A DNA stretch of 64,000 nucleotides from Delphinapterus leucas (GCF_002288925.2 NW_022098076.1:74601873-74665872); one strand, 5' to 3'. Numbered from the stretch's first letter, positions 12,701-24,880 are shown. Numbers and translations are program-made. The notes: generated from the sequence alone by a model not told the origin.

Positions 12701-13392
12701 TATGGTAGTCAATCTTTAATCTGTAAATCCTCTCCTGATATGGAATTTGTCTCCAGGATGAAAGAATCTTACTAAGATTCTTTAGCGGTAAATAGCAGGC
12801 ATCGATTTTAGCTGGCTTGAGCACAAAGAGATGGAATTTGGGGGAAGGATTCCATGGTGTCCCATAGAAACCATGGGAGGACTGAATTGCCAGACCCAAG
12901 GAAGGGCAGGAAACAAGGTGGTTCTGGAGACCTGAGTACTTGAAGTCTATGGGGCTTCTCTGGGAGCACTGTTAATGTGAACAACTCTCACACCCCAGGC
13001 TCCCAGGTCAAGGTGCCAGGTTCCTGTGAAGGAGCATCTGATTGGGTCAGGTGTACCCCACCCCGACCTCAACCAGTCACCTGGGTTGGGGCGGGGTGGC
13101 GTGGGGGCAGTTTACGTTACAAACGAGGGCTCACCTTGAATACCGTATGGAGGACGTTCCCAGAGAAGAATGAGTTTTGTGAGTTGAGCAGCCACTCCAG
13201 GAACTATTTTCTATAAAGCTCATACACATATTGTACTCAGGTGGTCACCACTGAAATTTCCATTTTTGCATTATTGTATGCACATTTGTCGTTTTACATA
13301 AAATTATTTTTTTATCATACCAAGCAAAATGAACAAAAATTCTTTCATCTCATTTAATATCCAGCTCAAAATTTCTCAGTTGTCTCAGGTGC

Positions 13393-13606
13393 CTTTTTTT
13401 TTTTTTTAATATTTGTTTATTTGCCTGCGCAGGGTCTTAGTTGTGGCACACGGGATCTTCGTTGTCACGTGTGGGATCTTTGTTGAGGCATGCGGGATCG
13501 TTAGTTGCAGCATGTGGGACCCAGTTCCCTGACCAGGGATCCAAACCTGGGCCCCCTGCATTGGGAGTATGGAGTGTTAGCCACTGGACCACCAGGAAAG
13601 TCCCTC
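13393..13606 (-). mobile_element. CHR-family SINE, diverged
   Basis: T-run, TTAGTTGTGGCAC, GACCAGGGATCCAAACC and CCACCAGGAAAGTCCC on the plus strand, the reverse of a CHR SINE. More mutated than its neighbours. Confidence 0.8.
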
Positions 13607-13889
13607 AAGGTGTATTTTTACATTTAAAACGTCTTGATTGTCTTTTAAATTTTTTTACATTTAATTTAATTTGATTCACATTTTAATTTTTAGCCTAGCG
13701 TAGGATCACCCCCTAGGGGGTACTTTGGGAAAGTGTGGAGTGATTTGGCTTGCCCCAAAGATGGGTAGAGGTCCCGCTCCTGGCAAGCAGAGCCTGGGAC
13801 CCCAGCAGCTTCATTTATTGCAACTTGTGCAACAATTCTACACATACCTCACGCCACGCTCCACACAACTTTCAAATGTCCCACTAGAT

Positions 13890-14220
13890 TTTTTTTTTTA
13901 TTGGTAGCTTATTTTAATTTTTGGCTGCATTGGGTCCTTGTTGCTGTGCGTGGGCTTTTCTCCGGTTGAGGTGAGTGGAGGCCACTCTGTTGTGGTGCAC
14001 AGGCTTCTCACTAAGGTGGCTTCTCTTGTTGCAGAGCATGGGCTCCAGGCGCGCGGGCTTCAGTAGTTGTGGCACGTAAGCTCTGGACCGCAGGCTCAGT
14101 AGTTGTGGTGCACAGGCTTAGTTGCTCTGCGGCATGTGGGATTCTCCCGGGCCAGGACTCGAACCTGTGTCCCCTGCATTGGTAGGCGGATTCTCAACCA
14201 CTGCGCCACCAGGGAAGCCC
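13890..14220 (-). mobile_element. CHR-type SINE (long form)
   Basis: TTTTTGGCTGCATTGGGTCC through CCACCAGGGAAGCCC. Duplication CCCACTAGAT at 13880-13889 and 14221-14230. Confidence 0.93.
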
Positions 14221-14934
14221 CCCACTAGATATTTACAGAGCTGGAAACTCATTTATAATCATCTGAGCTTTAGAATGTAACTTCATTTTATATGTAAACA
14301 GAAAGACTTTTTAAAAGGCTTTTAATATACACTAAGTATACCCTAAGAATGGAACTACTATATAAACTGCAGGAAGATTATACTTTATATTTTGTTCAGT
14401 GCTTTACCAGGAGTTGTTCACCAATTTGGAAGTCACATCACTGACAGCAAAGCGGCTTGTGGTAATTGAGACTTCAATATCCCTGTATTAGTCTTCATTC
14501 GTAGCTGTCACGTTTGTGGTGATTTTACTTTTAGGGACTAGCGTCTATTTCACTACATCATCTAGTGGAGTCCTCGCTGAGCTGTCACCTATTGAAATAC
14601 ACCCCTAAGTTCCATTTCTAGCCCCTTTCAACTCTAAGCCTTTCCCAGCCCCTCTTCTTATCATGCCCAAACCAGACACGGAAGGCTCCTGCTGCATTTC
14701 CCTTAGGATAATGCCTGACATCCAGGTTTGGAGGGGGTAGGAGTGAGAGGAGGGCATGGATTTCCTGAGCTCCCTGACTTTTGGGGGAGAGGACCGGGGA
14801 ATGCCATTGTGTGTCACAACAGAAAGAGAACCAGCTGGGGCTTGCTTACCAGAGGACGACTTTCGTTGCCTCACTCCTGCCACAGCTGATACTGCCTTCA
14901 GAACAAAGCTCCTAATTTACAGGTTTCAGATTCA

Positions 14935-15050
14935 ACTTACATTTCCTGAGCACCTCTGCTACGCCCGCCATTGTGCCAGGTGTCTCACAAGCACTGAAGT
15001 AGATGTTATTGCCCCCACTTTACAGGTAAGGAAACTGAGGCTAAGTTTCT
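14935..15050 (-). repeat. MIR
   Basis: TTGTGCCAGGTGTCTCACAA and CTTTACAGGTAAGGAAACTG are reverse MIR text. Confidence 0.75.
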
Positions 15051-16340
15051 AAAGTATGGAAACGATCCCAAGAAATCCTCCTGAAACCCCCTCCCTGCTT
15101 CCAGGAAGGGTTGGACAGTTCTTCCCACGTTCCATCCCCTTTGTCCCTTTCTATGCCTACGCAGGCTCGGAGGAGAAGGGGGCCAGGAGGAGTCCTGGCC
15201 AGATGGCAGGGTAATAAATGACTCTGATTTAATCATTTGTTGCTCTCCTCTTAATTAAAAAGCTTTTCTCTGAATGACTTGCTGATCACACTGTTTGGGT
15301 GAGGACTGGAGGGCCAAGGGAAATCTAGATTGAGTGGAGGAGTTGGCAAAAGAGGTGTCAGATGGGTAGAAGAAGCCCACCCTACACATGCTGTGGGGAG
15401 ACAGTTTCAGGGGCTCTCTCTTTAGGTCTGAAACGTGTTCAGTCCAATGACAGAGCCTTAGGGAACTGGTTCTTCTCTGGGTCCTGTGTTTATCCGGAAG
15501 CTGACTCAGCCATAGGGCTCTTGAATTTCTGAGATCAAGATGTAAGATTCATTTTATCTAATATGTGGCTTGGCACTCAGTTTCCCCGAAGCCCCATCTG
15601 GCCTTGGGGAATGGTTAGATGACCTATGGGCCATTTTGCGCATGTAATGTTACTTATACACTTGATACACAGGGGAGGAGGTGAAGCAGGGGAGGGGGGA
15701 TGTGGTTGGGGGCTCCCGTTGTTCCAAGCATTGTCAGGATCTGCAGTTGCAATCAAATGACATGATTTCATAATCTCTCTACGTCTTCTGTACAAGTACA
15801 ATGTACAAGTCCCTGTGACTAAAATCCACTTCACAGCAATTATCATACAGAGCCATGTTTTCAAAACCTCAAATGTAATTAGAACATGTTATTGACAAAG
15901 CGTTAGCTAAAGATTTAAACTTTGAATCTGTCCATGAGGGATTGGATTTGTGAACATTGAGACTCCCCCCGCCCCCCTCACTTCAATTGCGGTTGAGAGT
16001 TAGATTGAGATGCCAAATGCAATCAAAGCCCATGTAACACCCCCTATCGAGGGACTCCTGGCCCTCCCTTATTCATTCAGACTTGCCAAAAGGCCCCCAA
16101 AGATTGTGTCCTTCAGGAAAACGTCCTGTCAATCTATAACTCTCTCTCTTAAAAGTTATTTCATTTAATTAACCAAATTTTCCTCAGCATTTGTGATTCT
16201 GTCAGATCCGATCATCCTTGGAGCTACCACTTTTCCTGGTTATTTCTGGATGTCAAATTCCTACTTGTCCTTCAAAGGCCAGTTCAGGTACCACTCCATC
16301 TACTTTGCCTTCCTTGTCCTGTGGGCCCTCTGCACCCACC
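15051..16340. other. Intergenic unique stretch, possible conserved noncoding DNA
   Basis: AT-rich homeobox-like text (TAATAAATGACTC, CTTAATTAAAAAGC at about 15,210-15,265) and a low-repeat block at 15,540-16,060. No gene. Confidence 0.4.
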
Positions 16341-16360
16341 ATCACATTTTTTAAAATAAT

Positions 16361-16397
16361 TTATATATATATATACACACATATATATATATATATT
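16361..16397 (+). repeat. (TA)n/(CA)n microsatellite
   Basis: Alternating TA with a short ACACAC segment, followed by a T-run. Confidence 0.9.
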
Positions 16398-16475
16398 TTT
16401 TTTTTGGTTTAATTTTTGGCTGCGTTGGGTCTTAGCTGCAGCACGCAGGATCTTCATTGCGGCATGTGGGATGTA
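16398..16475 (-). mobile_element. Truncated CHR-family SINE tail
   Basis: TTTAATTTTTGGCTGCGTTG and following bases match the A-rich end of the long CHR form, cut off after about 80 bases. It adjoins a TA/CA repeat. Confidence 0.65.
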
Positions 16476-16689
16476 TTTTTGACATACATCTCCTCTCTTC
16501 CCCTAGACTATAAGAGACAAACATTTTCTTTTTAGTGTTTGTATTCTAATCATGGACAATGGCATCTTGCAGACAAATAATAAAGAGTTGCGGAGGCTTC
16601 TTACTTTGTTTCATCTGTCGTTATGTTATCAGCCCCACCACTGTTTGCATTAGCATAGCTTTGTAGCACGTTTTAAATTTTAACTCTAG

Positions 16690-16880
16690 AATAATAGCTT
16701 AATATATTGATCACTTCCTATGTTCCAGGCAATGGGCTAAGAACTCTACATGATCTCATTTAATCCTAACAGGAAGTCTCTGGGATAAGACCAATTTTTC
16801 CATTTTATAATGGAGGAAGCCAAAATAGGAAGAAATTAACTTACTTCAGTACAAATGCAAAGATCAAAGTGCAGAACCAT
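16690..16880 (-). repeat. MIR
   Basis: TATGTTCCAGGCAATGGGCT, ATCTCATTTAATCCTAACAG and CATTTTATAATGGAGGAAGC. Confidence 0.75.
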
Positions 16881-17098
16881 GTGACTAGCATGTTACCCTG
16901 TATAGAAAAAGGAATGAGGGATAAATATGGTTTTATTTACATGTACATAAAATATATCCAGAAAAATATGCAAGAAAATGATGACATTTGTTGCCTGTTG
17001 GGCAAGGGATGGGTGGCTAAAAAACAGGGATGCAGGCAGATGCAGATGCAAGTCTTCGAGGTACTGAAGCTTATACAATTTGGGAGGGGGCAGCTTTT

Positions 17099-17430
17099 TT
17101 TATTTTATTTTATTTATTTTTGGCTGCGTTAGGTCTTTGTTGCTGCGCGCGGTCTTTTTCTAGTTGCGACGAGTGGGGGCTACTCTTCAATGCGGTGCGC
17201 GGACTTCTCATTGCGGTGGCTTCTCTTGCGTAGCACAGGCTCTAGTCCTACCGGCTTCAGTGGTTGCAGTGCACGGGCTTCAGTAGTTGCAGCACACAGG
17301 CTCAGTAGTTGTGGCGCATGGGCTTAGCTGCTCCGTGGCATGTGGGATCTTCCCGGACCAGGGATCGAACCCATGTCCCCTGCATTGGCAAGCAATTCTT
17401 AACCACTGCGCCACCAGGGGAGTCCCAGGA
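17099..17430 (-). mobile_element. CHR-type SINE (long form)
   Basis: TTTTTGGCTGCGTTAGGTC through CCACCAGGGGAGTCCC. Duplication GGGCAGCTTTT at 17088-17098 and 17433-17443. Confidence 0.92.
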
Positions 17431-17443
17431 CAGGGCAGCTTTT

Positions 17444-18664
17444 CAAGAAAAAATAATACAAAATGAATATAGAATTAGGTACAGGACCTTAGAAGAGGCC
17501 TATTGCAAATGAGGGTCCCTGAAGTCGAAGCTTACATAACTTCATGTTAAATCTGCTTCCAGCTGGAAGAAAACATTTCACTGTATGTGTTTTTACATGT
17601 GTACAGAGTTTGAATCATGTGAATGTATTGCTTATTCAAAAAATATATGGTTTTTTGATTAATATTTTTAAATGCTATCTCTTCAACTGATAGCATGACA
17701 CAGGACTTTTAAATTGTGAGAAAAGCAAGTAACTAAGTATTTTCATTTGTTTACAAGCAGAGAAGGAGGTGCATGTAGCAAGCTAGAGAGGGTGCTGAGA
17801 AGGAATTCTGGAGTTGTCTGTTTACTGGAAACTGAGGAGTAGTGGAAGGTGGGGATTTACCTCCATCATTTCAAAGTACAGACTCATGCTGGGACTCTGA
17901 AAGGCTTGAGTATGTTATACTTAACAGGACTACACATCACTTGCTGTACAAGTAGGGTTAAGGAGAGAGTCCCTGCTCTTTCAGAAGCTTACAAGAGGAA
18001 AATAAAAACTCAAATAATATTGAACTGATTGCTAAGAGGGAGGTTGATTTCCTGGAAACAAGGGCTGGAGGACCAAGGAGGTGAGTGGACTGGATGCTAA
18101 TGCGCTTTCCCAAATGGATCTGATGGTCCGTGGTTTTCTATTATTGCAGCCAGGAGAAAGAGGTCCTTTACTGTAAACTACCTAGAAAGCATTCATTCTC
18201 TTAACCGCTCAATTAGGATAATTTACCCTTGTGATAAATGGGACTGTTCCTTCTCTGTGATTTAGTCTGAGCGGGCCTCCTTCTAATGCAGGTGGAAATA
18301 GCTCTGTTCTCAGCAGACGGCCAACCTGTGTCCTCACCACCCTAATGCCTCAACCTGCAGCTTGCGGCGTGGCTCTGCAGAAGGGATTGATTGCAAGTCC
18401 CCAGGTCAGTGGGAACATAAAATAGATAGCAGCTGCCTCCATATATCCCTCTCCCATAGACAGAACAAATTTGAACATGCAGAGAATCTGGAGTGGACAC
18501 TAAGGAGAATCTTCTGACAGTTAAGACACATGAAATACTGGAGTAAGGGAAGGAAGGAGCAGCATGTTTCTCAGATCCAGAGGAACCCCACACTTTGCAT
18601 GGTTATTTAGATGCTGTCTTAGTTACAGTGGAGACAGCATGCAGCCCTCAAGGCCACTTAAATT
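17444..18664. other. Intergenic, no gene seen
   Basis: An old L1-like 3' end may occupy the first 200 bases. The rest is unique. Confidence 0.6.
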
Positions 18665-18677
18665 TCCCTCTACTTTT

Positions 18678-18883
18678 TTTTTTTTTTTTTGCCGTATGCG
18701 GGCCTCTCAACTGTTGTGGCCTCTCCCGTTGCGGAGCACGGGCTCCGGACGCGCAGGCTCAGCGGCCATGGCTCACGGGCCCAGCCGCTCTGCGACATGT
18801 GGGATCTTCCCGGATCGGGTCATGAACCCGTGTTCCCTGCATCGGCAGGCGGACCCCCAACCACTGCACCACCAGGGAAGCCC
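18678..18883 (-). mobile_element. CHR-2 type SINE
   Basis: T-run, TGCGGGCCTCTCAACTGTTG and CACCAGGGAAGCCC. Duplication TCCCTCTACTTTT at 18665-18677 and 18884-18896. Confidence 0.94.
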
Positions 18884-18896
18884 TCCCTCTACTTTT

Positions 18897-20352
18897 GAAA
18901 TTCCTTGACGATTGAACGACCTTTTGTTTGTGTGATGTTTTATTTCAGTCAGGAGTGGATCCCCTTTCTTTCTCTATTGAAGGGGGGAAGGCAATTGATG
19001 GCCACAGAAGTAAAAATCAAACAAATGCGAGCGGGGAATGTCTAGGGGAGGGTAATATAAAGTGTTACCCTTACAGTCTTTGAGAACTGAAAACCAGGAG
19101 AAATTCAATACATGCAACAAACTACTAAAAATAAGTTTTAGTTCCATGATGTGGGCAGGCTGGTTATGGGGTTAGAGGAGCGGAAGGGGGGAAAGGGAAG
19201 AATAAAAAGGTAATAAATGTAATATAAGATGAAAAAGAAAGAAAGAAGAAGAGATAAACATAGAGAACCAAGGAGTAAAGAGGAGCCCAGACAGAGTGAT
19301 GGGAAGCAGTAACGCGGGCTAGGATCATGGACTATTATTCGCCCCCTGGTGGCCTTCAGGGGTATTGCACCAAGCCAGCGACTTCTAATTGAATGTTAAA
19401 TTTTCGCATCTGTGAGCACAAATGGGGGGCTGCCAAGGGGGCAATTTCCCATGGGATGGATTACCTATTCTATATCAAGAGTAGAATATTAAGCAAAGTC
19501 TGATGGCTCTTCCCTTGTTGTAGCACCTAGGGAGCTGCGTACTGGATGAAGAGTAGGAGGTAGGACGTCTGAGAGTTTGAGTTCCAGTGTTATCTGTATC
19601 ATTGAACAAGCTACTTGTCTCCCCTTTGCCTCCATTTTCCTTTAATCATCATGAAAGAACGCAATTTTTCCAATTCATATCTCTGTAAAGAAGCTGCCTA
19701 GTATACAGAAAAAAATACAGCAGTCCGTAGAAAGTTCCATCTACTACCCCAGCTTTCTAAGCAACTTCACATCCACCGCCGCAGTGGGAGGTGAGCAAGG
19801 GGGCGCTCTTTGAGTGCTGTGTGCTGTATTCAGACATTCAGGCTCCCTGAGAAGGAGACGTGGTGCCGGAGTCTCCCTCCAAGGAGCTTTCCAAAGCGAC
19901 CATCTCCCCAGGCCACTGGGCTTCCTGGTCTGGACTCCTGCTTGGCTTCCTAAAAGGCCTTCCTGTTGGCACTCTTGCCTTCCTCCAGGGAAACCTCCAG
20001 TCAGCGGCAAGAACAATCTTCTTAACACACGCACCATATCGCACTACTCCAGGGTGAATCCTTGCGGTAGTTCCCCACCGCGCCCAGAACAAAATCCAAA
20101 CATCTTTCTGGGCCCTGCAGGACCCTGACAGTATCTGTCCTACTTGCCTCTCCAGCCTCACCGTGTGCCCCTCGCCTTCCCTCTCACTGTCCTGTGGCCA
20201 TACTTGCCTTCTTTCAGCTCCCCTAACATGCCCAGATCTTTCTTGCCTGGGAGCCTCTGGCTGAGGACCCTCCTCCCTATGACATTTACATGGCTGCCTC
20301 CCCTCCTCCTTCTGGTCTCAGCTTCAAGGCCTTCCTTCAGAGAGTTCTCTCT
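18897..20352. other. Intergenic, contains the CTCF-type motif
   Basis: Otherwise unique, with no supported gene. Around 19,750-20,330 the text is C-rich and resembles old repeat sequence. Confidence 0.6.
19340..19354 (-). promoter_or_regulatory. CTCF-type motif
   Basis: CGCCCCCTGGTGGCC; its complement GGCCACCAGGGGGCG carries the CTCF core CCACCAGGGGGCG without a mismatch. It is in unique sequence, about 5.3 kb before the SMARCAL1 promoter, and is not part of a SINE. Confidence 0.65.
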
Positions 20353-20547
20353 CGGGCTTCCCTGGTGGCGCAGTGGTTGAGAGTCCTTTTGCCGATGCAG
20401 GGGACGTGGGTTCATGCCCCGGTCCGGGAGGATCCCACATGCCGCCGAGCGGCTGGGCCCGTGAGCTATGGCCGCGGAGCCTGTGCCCGCAACAGGAGAG
20501 GCCGCAACAGTGACAGGCCCGCATACCGCAAAAAAAAAAAAAAAAAT
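20353..20547 (+). mobile_element. CHR-2 type SINE
   Basis: GGGCTTCCCTGGTGGCGCAG head, B-box region GTGGGTTCATGCC, and an A tail ending near 20547. The body is slightly deleted relative to the other copies. Confidence 0.92.
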
Positions 20548-22229
20548 AGAGAGTCCTTTCCTAACCACCATGAAGTAGTTCCTTCTGTAGTCTCTCCTTG
20601 GGCCCTCTGCTCATGTCCCTCAAGCACTTAACATTTAGTTTGTTTCCTTGTGTGTGTCTGTGTGTGTGTCTGTGTGTGCCTCCCCAACCCGACTGTAAGC
20701 TTTAAGAAGAAAGGGTGACATCTTTGGGTTTTTATTGACTGTTGCAACCCCAGGGCCTTTGCCCAGTGTATGGCCCATAGCAGGTCCTTGAATTGTTGCT
20801 AAATGAATATATGAATATCCATTCATATGGTGAATAAAGTGGAATTTGTGATTTTGGAGAAACAGGAAAAGTGAAACTTCACAGGTTTAAGAAAACTGGA
20901 GCAGGGTGTCAAGGGGGGGGTGCTTTTCGCAAAGCCATCCCAGCAGAAAAGGTGCCAGATTTGAGGGAGAGGCTTGTGAATTAATCACAGCCACCAAGAC
21001 CAGAAAGTTTGAGAAATTAAGATGCTTAGAGAACCCTCACACCAAACTGTGGGATGCATGGTGTAGAAATAATACTGAGTTTCTGTCTTTATAATACATT
21101 TAGAGGTTTTGGGGGGAGGAGCGATGGGGATGCAGATGAGAGAAGGGAGAAAAACTGAACTGTCAGACTCAAAGCAATTAAGTCCATCAGAATGGAACAA
21201 CCAGCTAAGGAAGGTGAATTTCTTGGCTTATAAACCTTCACATGGCCCCTCTGTGCTTTGGATATACAAATGTCTTTACCAACTGGTGGCACCCGAGGAA
21301 GGAACAGCCTCCTTATCCACCCAAAGTCTTGCACCTGCTCCGAAATCTTATCACAGTGCTCTAGGTGTAATTAACCTGAGTGATGACATGCCCTTGAGGT
21401 GCCTGTCAGAAACTCCCTTCCCAAAGGGCCGTCAAGCCCTCTCTAGGGGATCAGAAACAGAGGGAAGAGGGAAGCCCAGGGCCTGCATCACTAGCATGTA
21501 AGCTCCAGGAAGAGGACTGCAGTAGGTACTCAGACATACTGTCAGGCAACTGCAAGCATGCAACGATTATCTGTATGTTTAATTAGTGTCAGAAAGAGTC
21601 CTACAGTGGAAATGATGTTCCCTGTTCCAGCCCAGCCTCTGCCTGGTCAGGCACAGCTAATGCCTCTGGGTGTGGTTTTACAACACACAAAGGTGCTGTC
21701 TGAACTAGCAGCTGATCTGGCCTCTGTTTCCTCACATATAAAACCACATAGTCCGTTCTAGCTTTAAAATTCAACGTATCAATATATCTGTGAATCATCT
21801 ATCTATCAATGCATATTTGTTCACTGCCCACTGATACAGTAGGAGTGGACTGGTTTTATGGTTGTCAGATAAAATATAGGACCCTCAGTTAAATTTAAAT
21901 TTCAGATAAGTAATACCTTTTAAATATAAGTACGTGCATGCAATGTTGGGGACAATTATTTGGGACATTTGCTAAATCTCACAGTTTTAGCTATTTGTCT
22001 TCTATCCTCCAAATACCGTAATCTTTTGGAGGAACAGGAACAGGATCTTATTCATCTTTGGAATCCCTTGCAATTGTGTCTGCCAGATTTTTGGATTTCA
22101 CAGACTAAATATAATTGGATATTTTTGAAAGAAAAACTACTTTTAATTTTGGTAAATAAAGGCATTTATGACATTCATCACTTTACTAAAGAAAAGTCTG
22201 TTAAACTTTAAAAAACTACTAGATGAACT
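20548..22229. other. Intergenic, no gene seen
   Basis: A TG microsatellite at the left and unique sequence beyond. The longest plus frame (130 codons at 21,109) has no family features. Confidence 0.6.
20649..20678 (+). repeat. (TG)n microsatellite
   Basis: Three TGTG blocks separated by C. Confidence 0.9.
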
Positions 22230-22237
22230 CTCAAGCC

Positions 22238-22444
22238 TTTTTTTTTTTTTTTTGCGGTACGCGGGCCTCTCACTGTTGTGGCCTCTCCCGTTGCGGAGCA
22301 CAGGCTCCGGACGCGCAGGCTCAGCGGCCATGGCTCACGGGCCCAGCCGCTCCGCGGCATGTGGGATCTTCCCGGACCGGGGCACGAACCCGTGTGCCCT
22401 GCATCGGCAGGTGGACTCTCAACCACTGCGCTACCAGGGAAGCC
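22238..22444 (-). mobile_element. CHR-2 type SINE
   Basis: T-run, GCGGTACGCGGGCCTCTCAC and CTACCAGGGAAGCC. Duplication CTCAAGCC at 22230-22237 and 22445-22452. Confidence 0.94.
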
Positions 22445-22949
22445 CTCAAGCCATTTTTATGTAATTTTACATAATTATATAAATCTTTAAAAATTAACTT
22501 TACAAGATGCCTATCACATTGTCCTTTTGTTTGTGTGCGTCTAAGGCAACCAGGTGACACTTCAAACCAGTTGGCACCGCCCAGCTGACCTGCATTTGGG
22601 AGCTTCAGCTGTGCGGTGTTTATTTGAAGGCCTTGCACGATGTTTTCACTTTTTTGCTTTAGCTGCCAGGAAGCCCTGAGTTAATTTGGAGCTCAGCTGC
22701 TATAACTAGGCTCTTCTCTCCCTGCATTCCTTGGCTCCAGGCGCTTTCCTCCAGGCCTTTAAACCTTTTCAATGAAAGAATTTTTACTATAAGTTGCCTG
22801 AAGAACTTTGGAAGTATAGAAATTTAAATTTAAAAAGCCGTGCATATAACAGTACTCAATAAACGGTGCTGTTGACAAAGCAGGTATGAACAATGAGTGG
22901 TATTTGATTAGTTTACTTTCTGAAGACAAGGTTTTTTTTAACTGAATTC

Positions 22950-22982
22950 TTTTTTTTTAACATCTTTATTGGAGTATAATTC
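22950..22982 (-). mobile_element. Very short L1 3' tip
   Basis: T-run and ACATCTTTATTGGAGTATAA are the last bases of the same L1 family in reverse; nothing else of the element is present. Confidence 0.6.
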
Positions 22983-23639
22983 AAATTTCACATTCTTAGA
23001 ATTTTTGAATGTTTGAGCTAGAAAGGTAAGTACAACTTTTAGTTCAAATCCAGACTTGCCAAATTGGGATTTTGATCCCATGAATCCATAGGAATACTAC
23101 AATCCAAGCTCCACTGGTCCACATGCCTTCTTAGCACACATCAAAGGGCAATATGTCATTCTACAGGTGAGCCAACTGAGCACAGCCAAGGGCAGTGACT
23201 GTCGTATGAATTGGTAGCAGACGTGGGTGAAGTGCCCAGCACCCAGCTTTCTTAGCAAATTAACTGAGTCTGCTGGGGAATAGAAAGGGCAGGGAAAGAT
23301 GTTCATTCATTTCTGTTCACACTATATAGTAAGAAATGGCTGCTGGGTGTAGAGAAATGAAGGACCTGAGAAGATTGACCTCAAATAATAGGAACATCCC
23401 TCTCCCATCTGTTTTGGGATTTCACAGTTCACTAAGTGCTTCTCCTGTATTTTCTCAATTTGATCCTCACCACAAGGAGATTTAGCAAGGTAGTACTGTT
23501 TTCTCATCCTAACTTTACAGATGAGAACTTAGAGGCATGGTCGTGTGTTGATGTGGCCAATAAAAGGGGTGGAGCTGAGATTTGAACACTATCTAGTGCT
23601 GAACTTCACTCAAGGCCTGTAGCCAGGCCAATGTTTTTG

Positions 23640-23940
23640 TCATTTAAAAAACCAACCCGATTTACTTTTTCAAAAGTCACACAACTTCTATATGATTATT
23701 ATAAGAAAATTCAAATAATTCAGAAAAATATAGATTAAAAAGGAGAGGAGTGTATCCCATCCTCCCCTGTTCCTGAACTATGAGTTTACATGCATTTATA
23801 GGTAGGATTTTTATTTTTAATGCATCAAACTATACACATTGATGTGCTTTGTTTTTCTTAACAATACATCTTGGCCATTTTTCCAAATCCTTAAGTAGAG
23901 ATCTACCTCTTTGTTTTTAAATGAGCCATGTTTGAAAATA
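23640..23940 (-). mobile_element. Old L1M-type 3' fragment
   Basis: AATACATCTTGGCCATTTTTCC and GTAGAGATCTACCTCTTTG are typical of old L1 3' UTRs in reverse. Family level is inferred. Confidence 0.6.
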
Positions 23941-24089
23941 GAATAGCAACGTTTATGTGAATACTGATGACAGGGAAATATTATATTTACCACCAATATT
24001 TAATGGTGGAGTTGATTATGGAATGGAAAGGGTGTTGGTGCTCAGAAATGGGGTAAACTGACTCTGATAGTGTCAGCTTACTAATTTTC

Positions 24090-24285
24090 TCTCAAAAGTG
24101 TGGGTTCCAGAGTCAGAATCACAAATAGGCTAATAAGGCTTTGAAAAAGTTATCCAATAGCTGCTCAGTTTTCCTATCTGTAAAAGGGGGATACAAATAC
24201 TGTGTGTTCCTTAAGGTTGTAGTGAGGATTAAATGAGATAATTCACATTAAATGCTCAACACAATGACTGATGAAGACAATGGTG
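24090..24285 (+). repeat. MIR
   Basis: TTTTCCTATCTGTAAAAGGG and GTGAGGATTAAATGAGATAA match MIR. Confidence 0.75.
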
Positions 24286-24696
24286 ATGACAACAATGACA
24301 GTGACGACAATGCTAATTCTCTTTTGATCCAAGAAGGTCAGGTCGGGGTTGGAACAGCAGGTGGTGCTTAAATTGCAAGGTTATCAAATCAGGAATGGAT
24401 ACCCCTGGGGATACTTTTGTTAAGAGCTACCAAATCCGTCTGCCCGTCTCTCCGTATTACTATGAGATTACCCACAGTTGCACTATCTTTGGCTTGTCAA
24501 ATCAAACTCTGTGTTACTACGATGTTGTACATTTTGCACAGCTCATATTGCTTCCTTCCTGGGTCCTAATAAAAATAAGGAAGAGCATGTAAAACAAAAA
24601 CCTCCGACAACTCCTGACAGCGTGACTCCAGTTTTGGAAACAACAACCCAGGCTTTCACGGTCTGGTGCTTGCTGAAACCTTTGAGGGACTCGAGG

Positions 24697-24715
24697 ACTA
24701 CAATTCCCAGGGTGC
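24697..24715 (+). promoter_or_regulatory. ZNF143/Staf-type site 1
   Basis: ACTACAATTCCCAGGGTGC fits the known long promoter motif ACTACAnnTCCCAnnnnGC. Confidence 0.8.
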
Positions 24716-24775
24716 ACCATTTCAGCCCCGCCCACGACGTTGCGTCTCCTAATTCTCGCCAGGCCCCGAGTTCAA

Positions 24776-24794
24776 ACTACAAATCCCAGAAGGC
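24776..24794 (+). promoter_or_regulatory. ZNF143/Staf-type site 2
   Basis: ACTACAAATCCCAGAAGGC fits the same motif, in the same orientation as site 1. Confidence 0.8.
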
Positions 24795-24861
24795 CCCGCA
24801 GCACCGCTCGGGTCTCGCGTCTGAGGTCTTTCAGTTTTTAAAGCGTAACTGGGGCCGCGTT

Positions 24862-24880
24862 GCCCTCTGGGAAGTGTAGT
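24862..24880 (-). promoter_or_regulatory. ZNF143/Staf-type site 3, inverted
   Basis: The complement reads ACTACACTTCCCAGAGGGC, a full match to the motif facing the other way. Confidence 0.78.

Noticed and set aside
12517..12708. Peptide MVTKHRADLPVLCG that recurs at 3,744-3,929
   Set aside because: It is a reverse-strand shadow of the same L1 3' UTR in two copies, not a gene family.
20158..20571. 137-codon minus-strand open frame
   Set aside because: The first part is translation of a CHR-2 SINE; the same peptide recurs at every SINE copy in the window.
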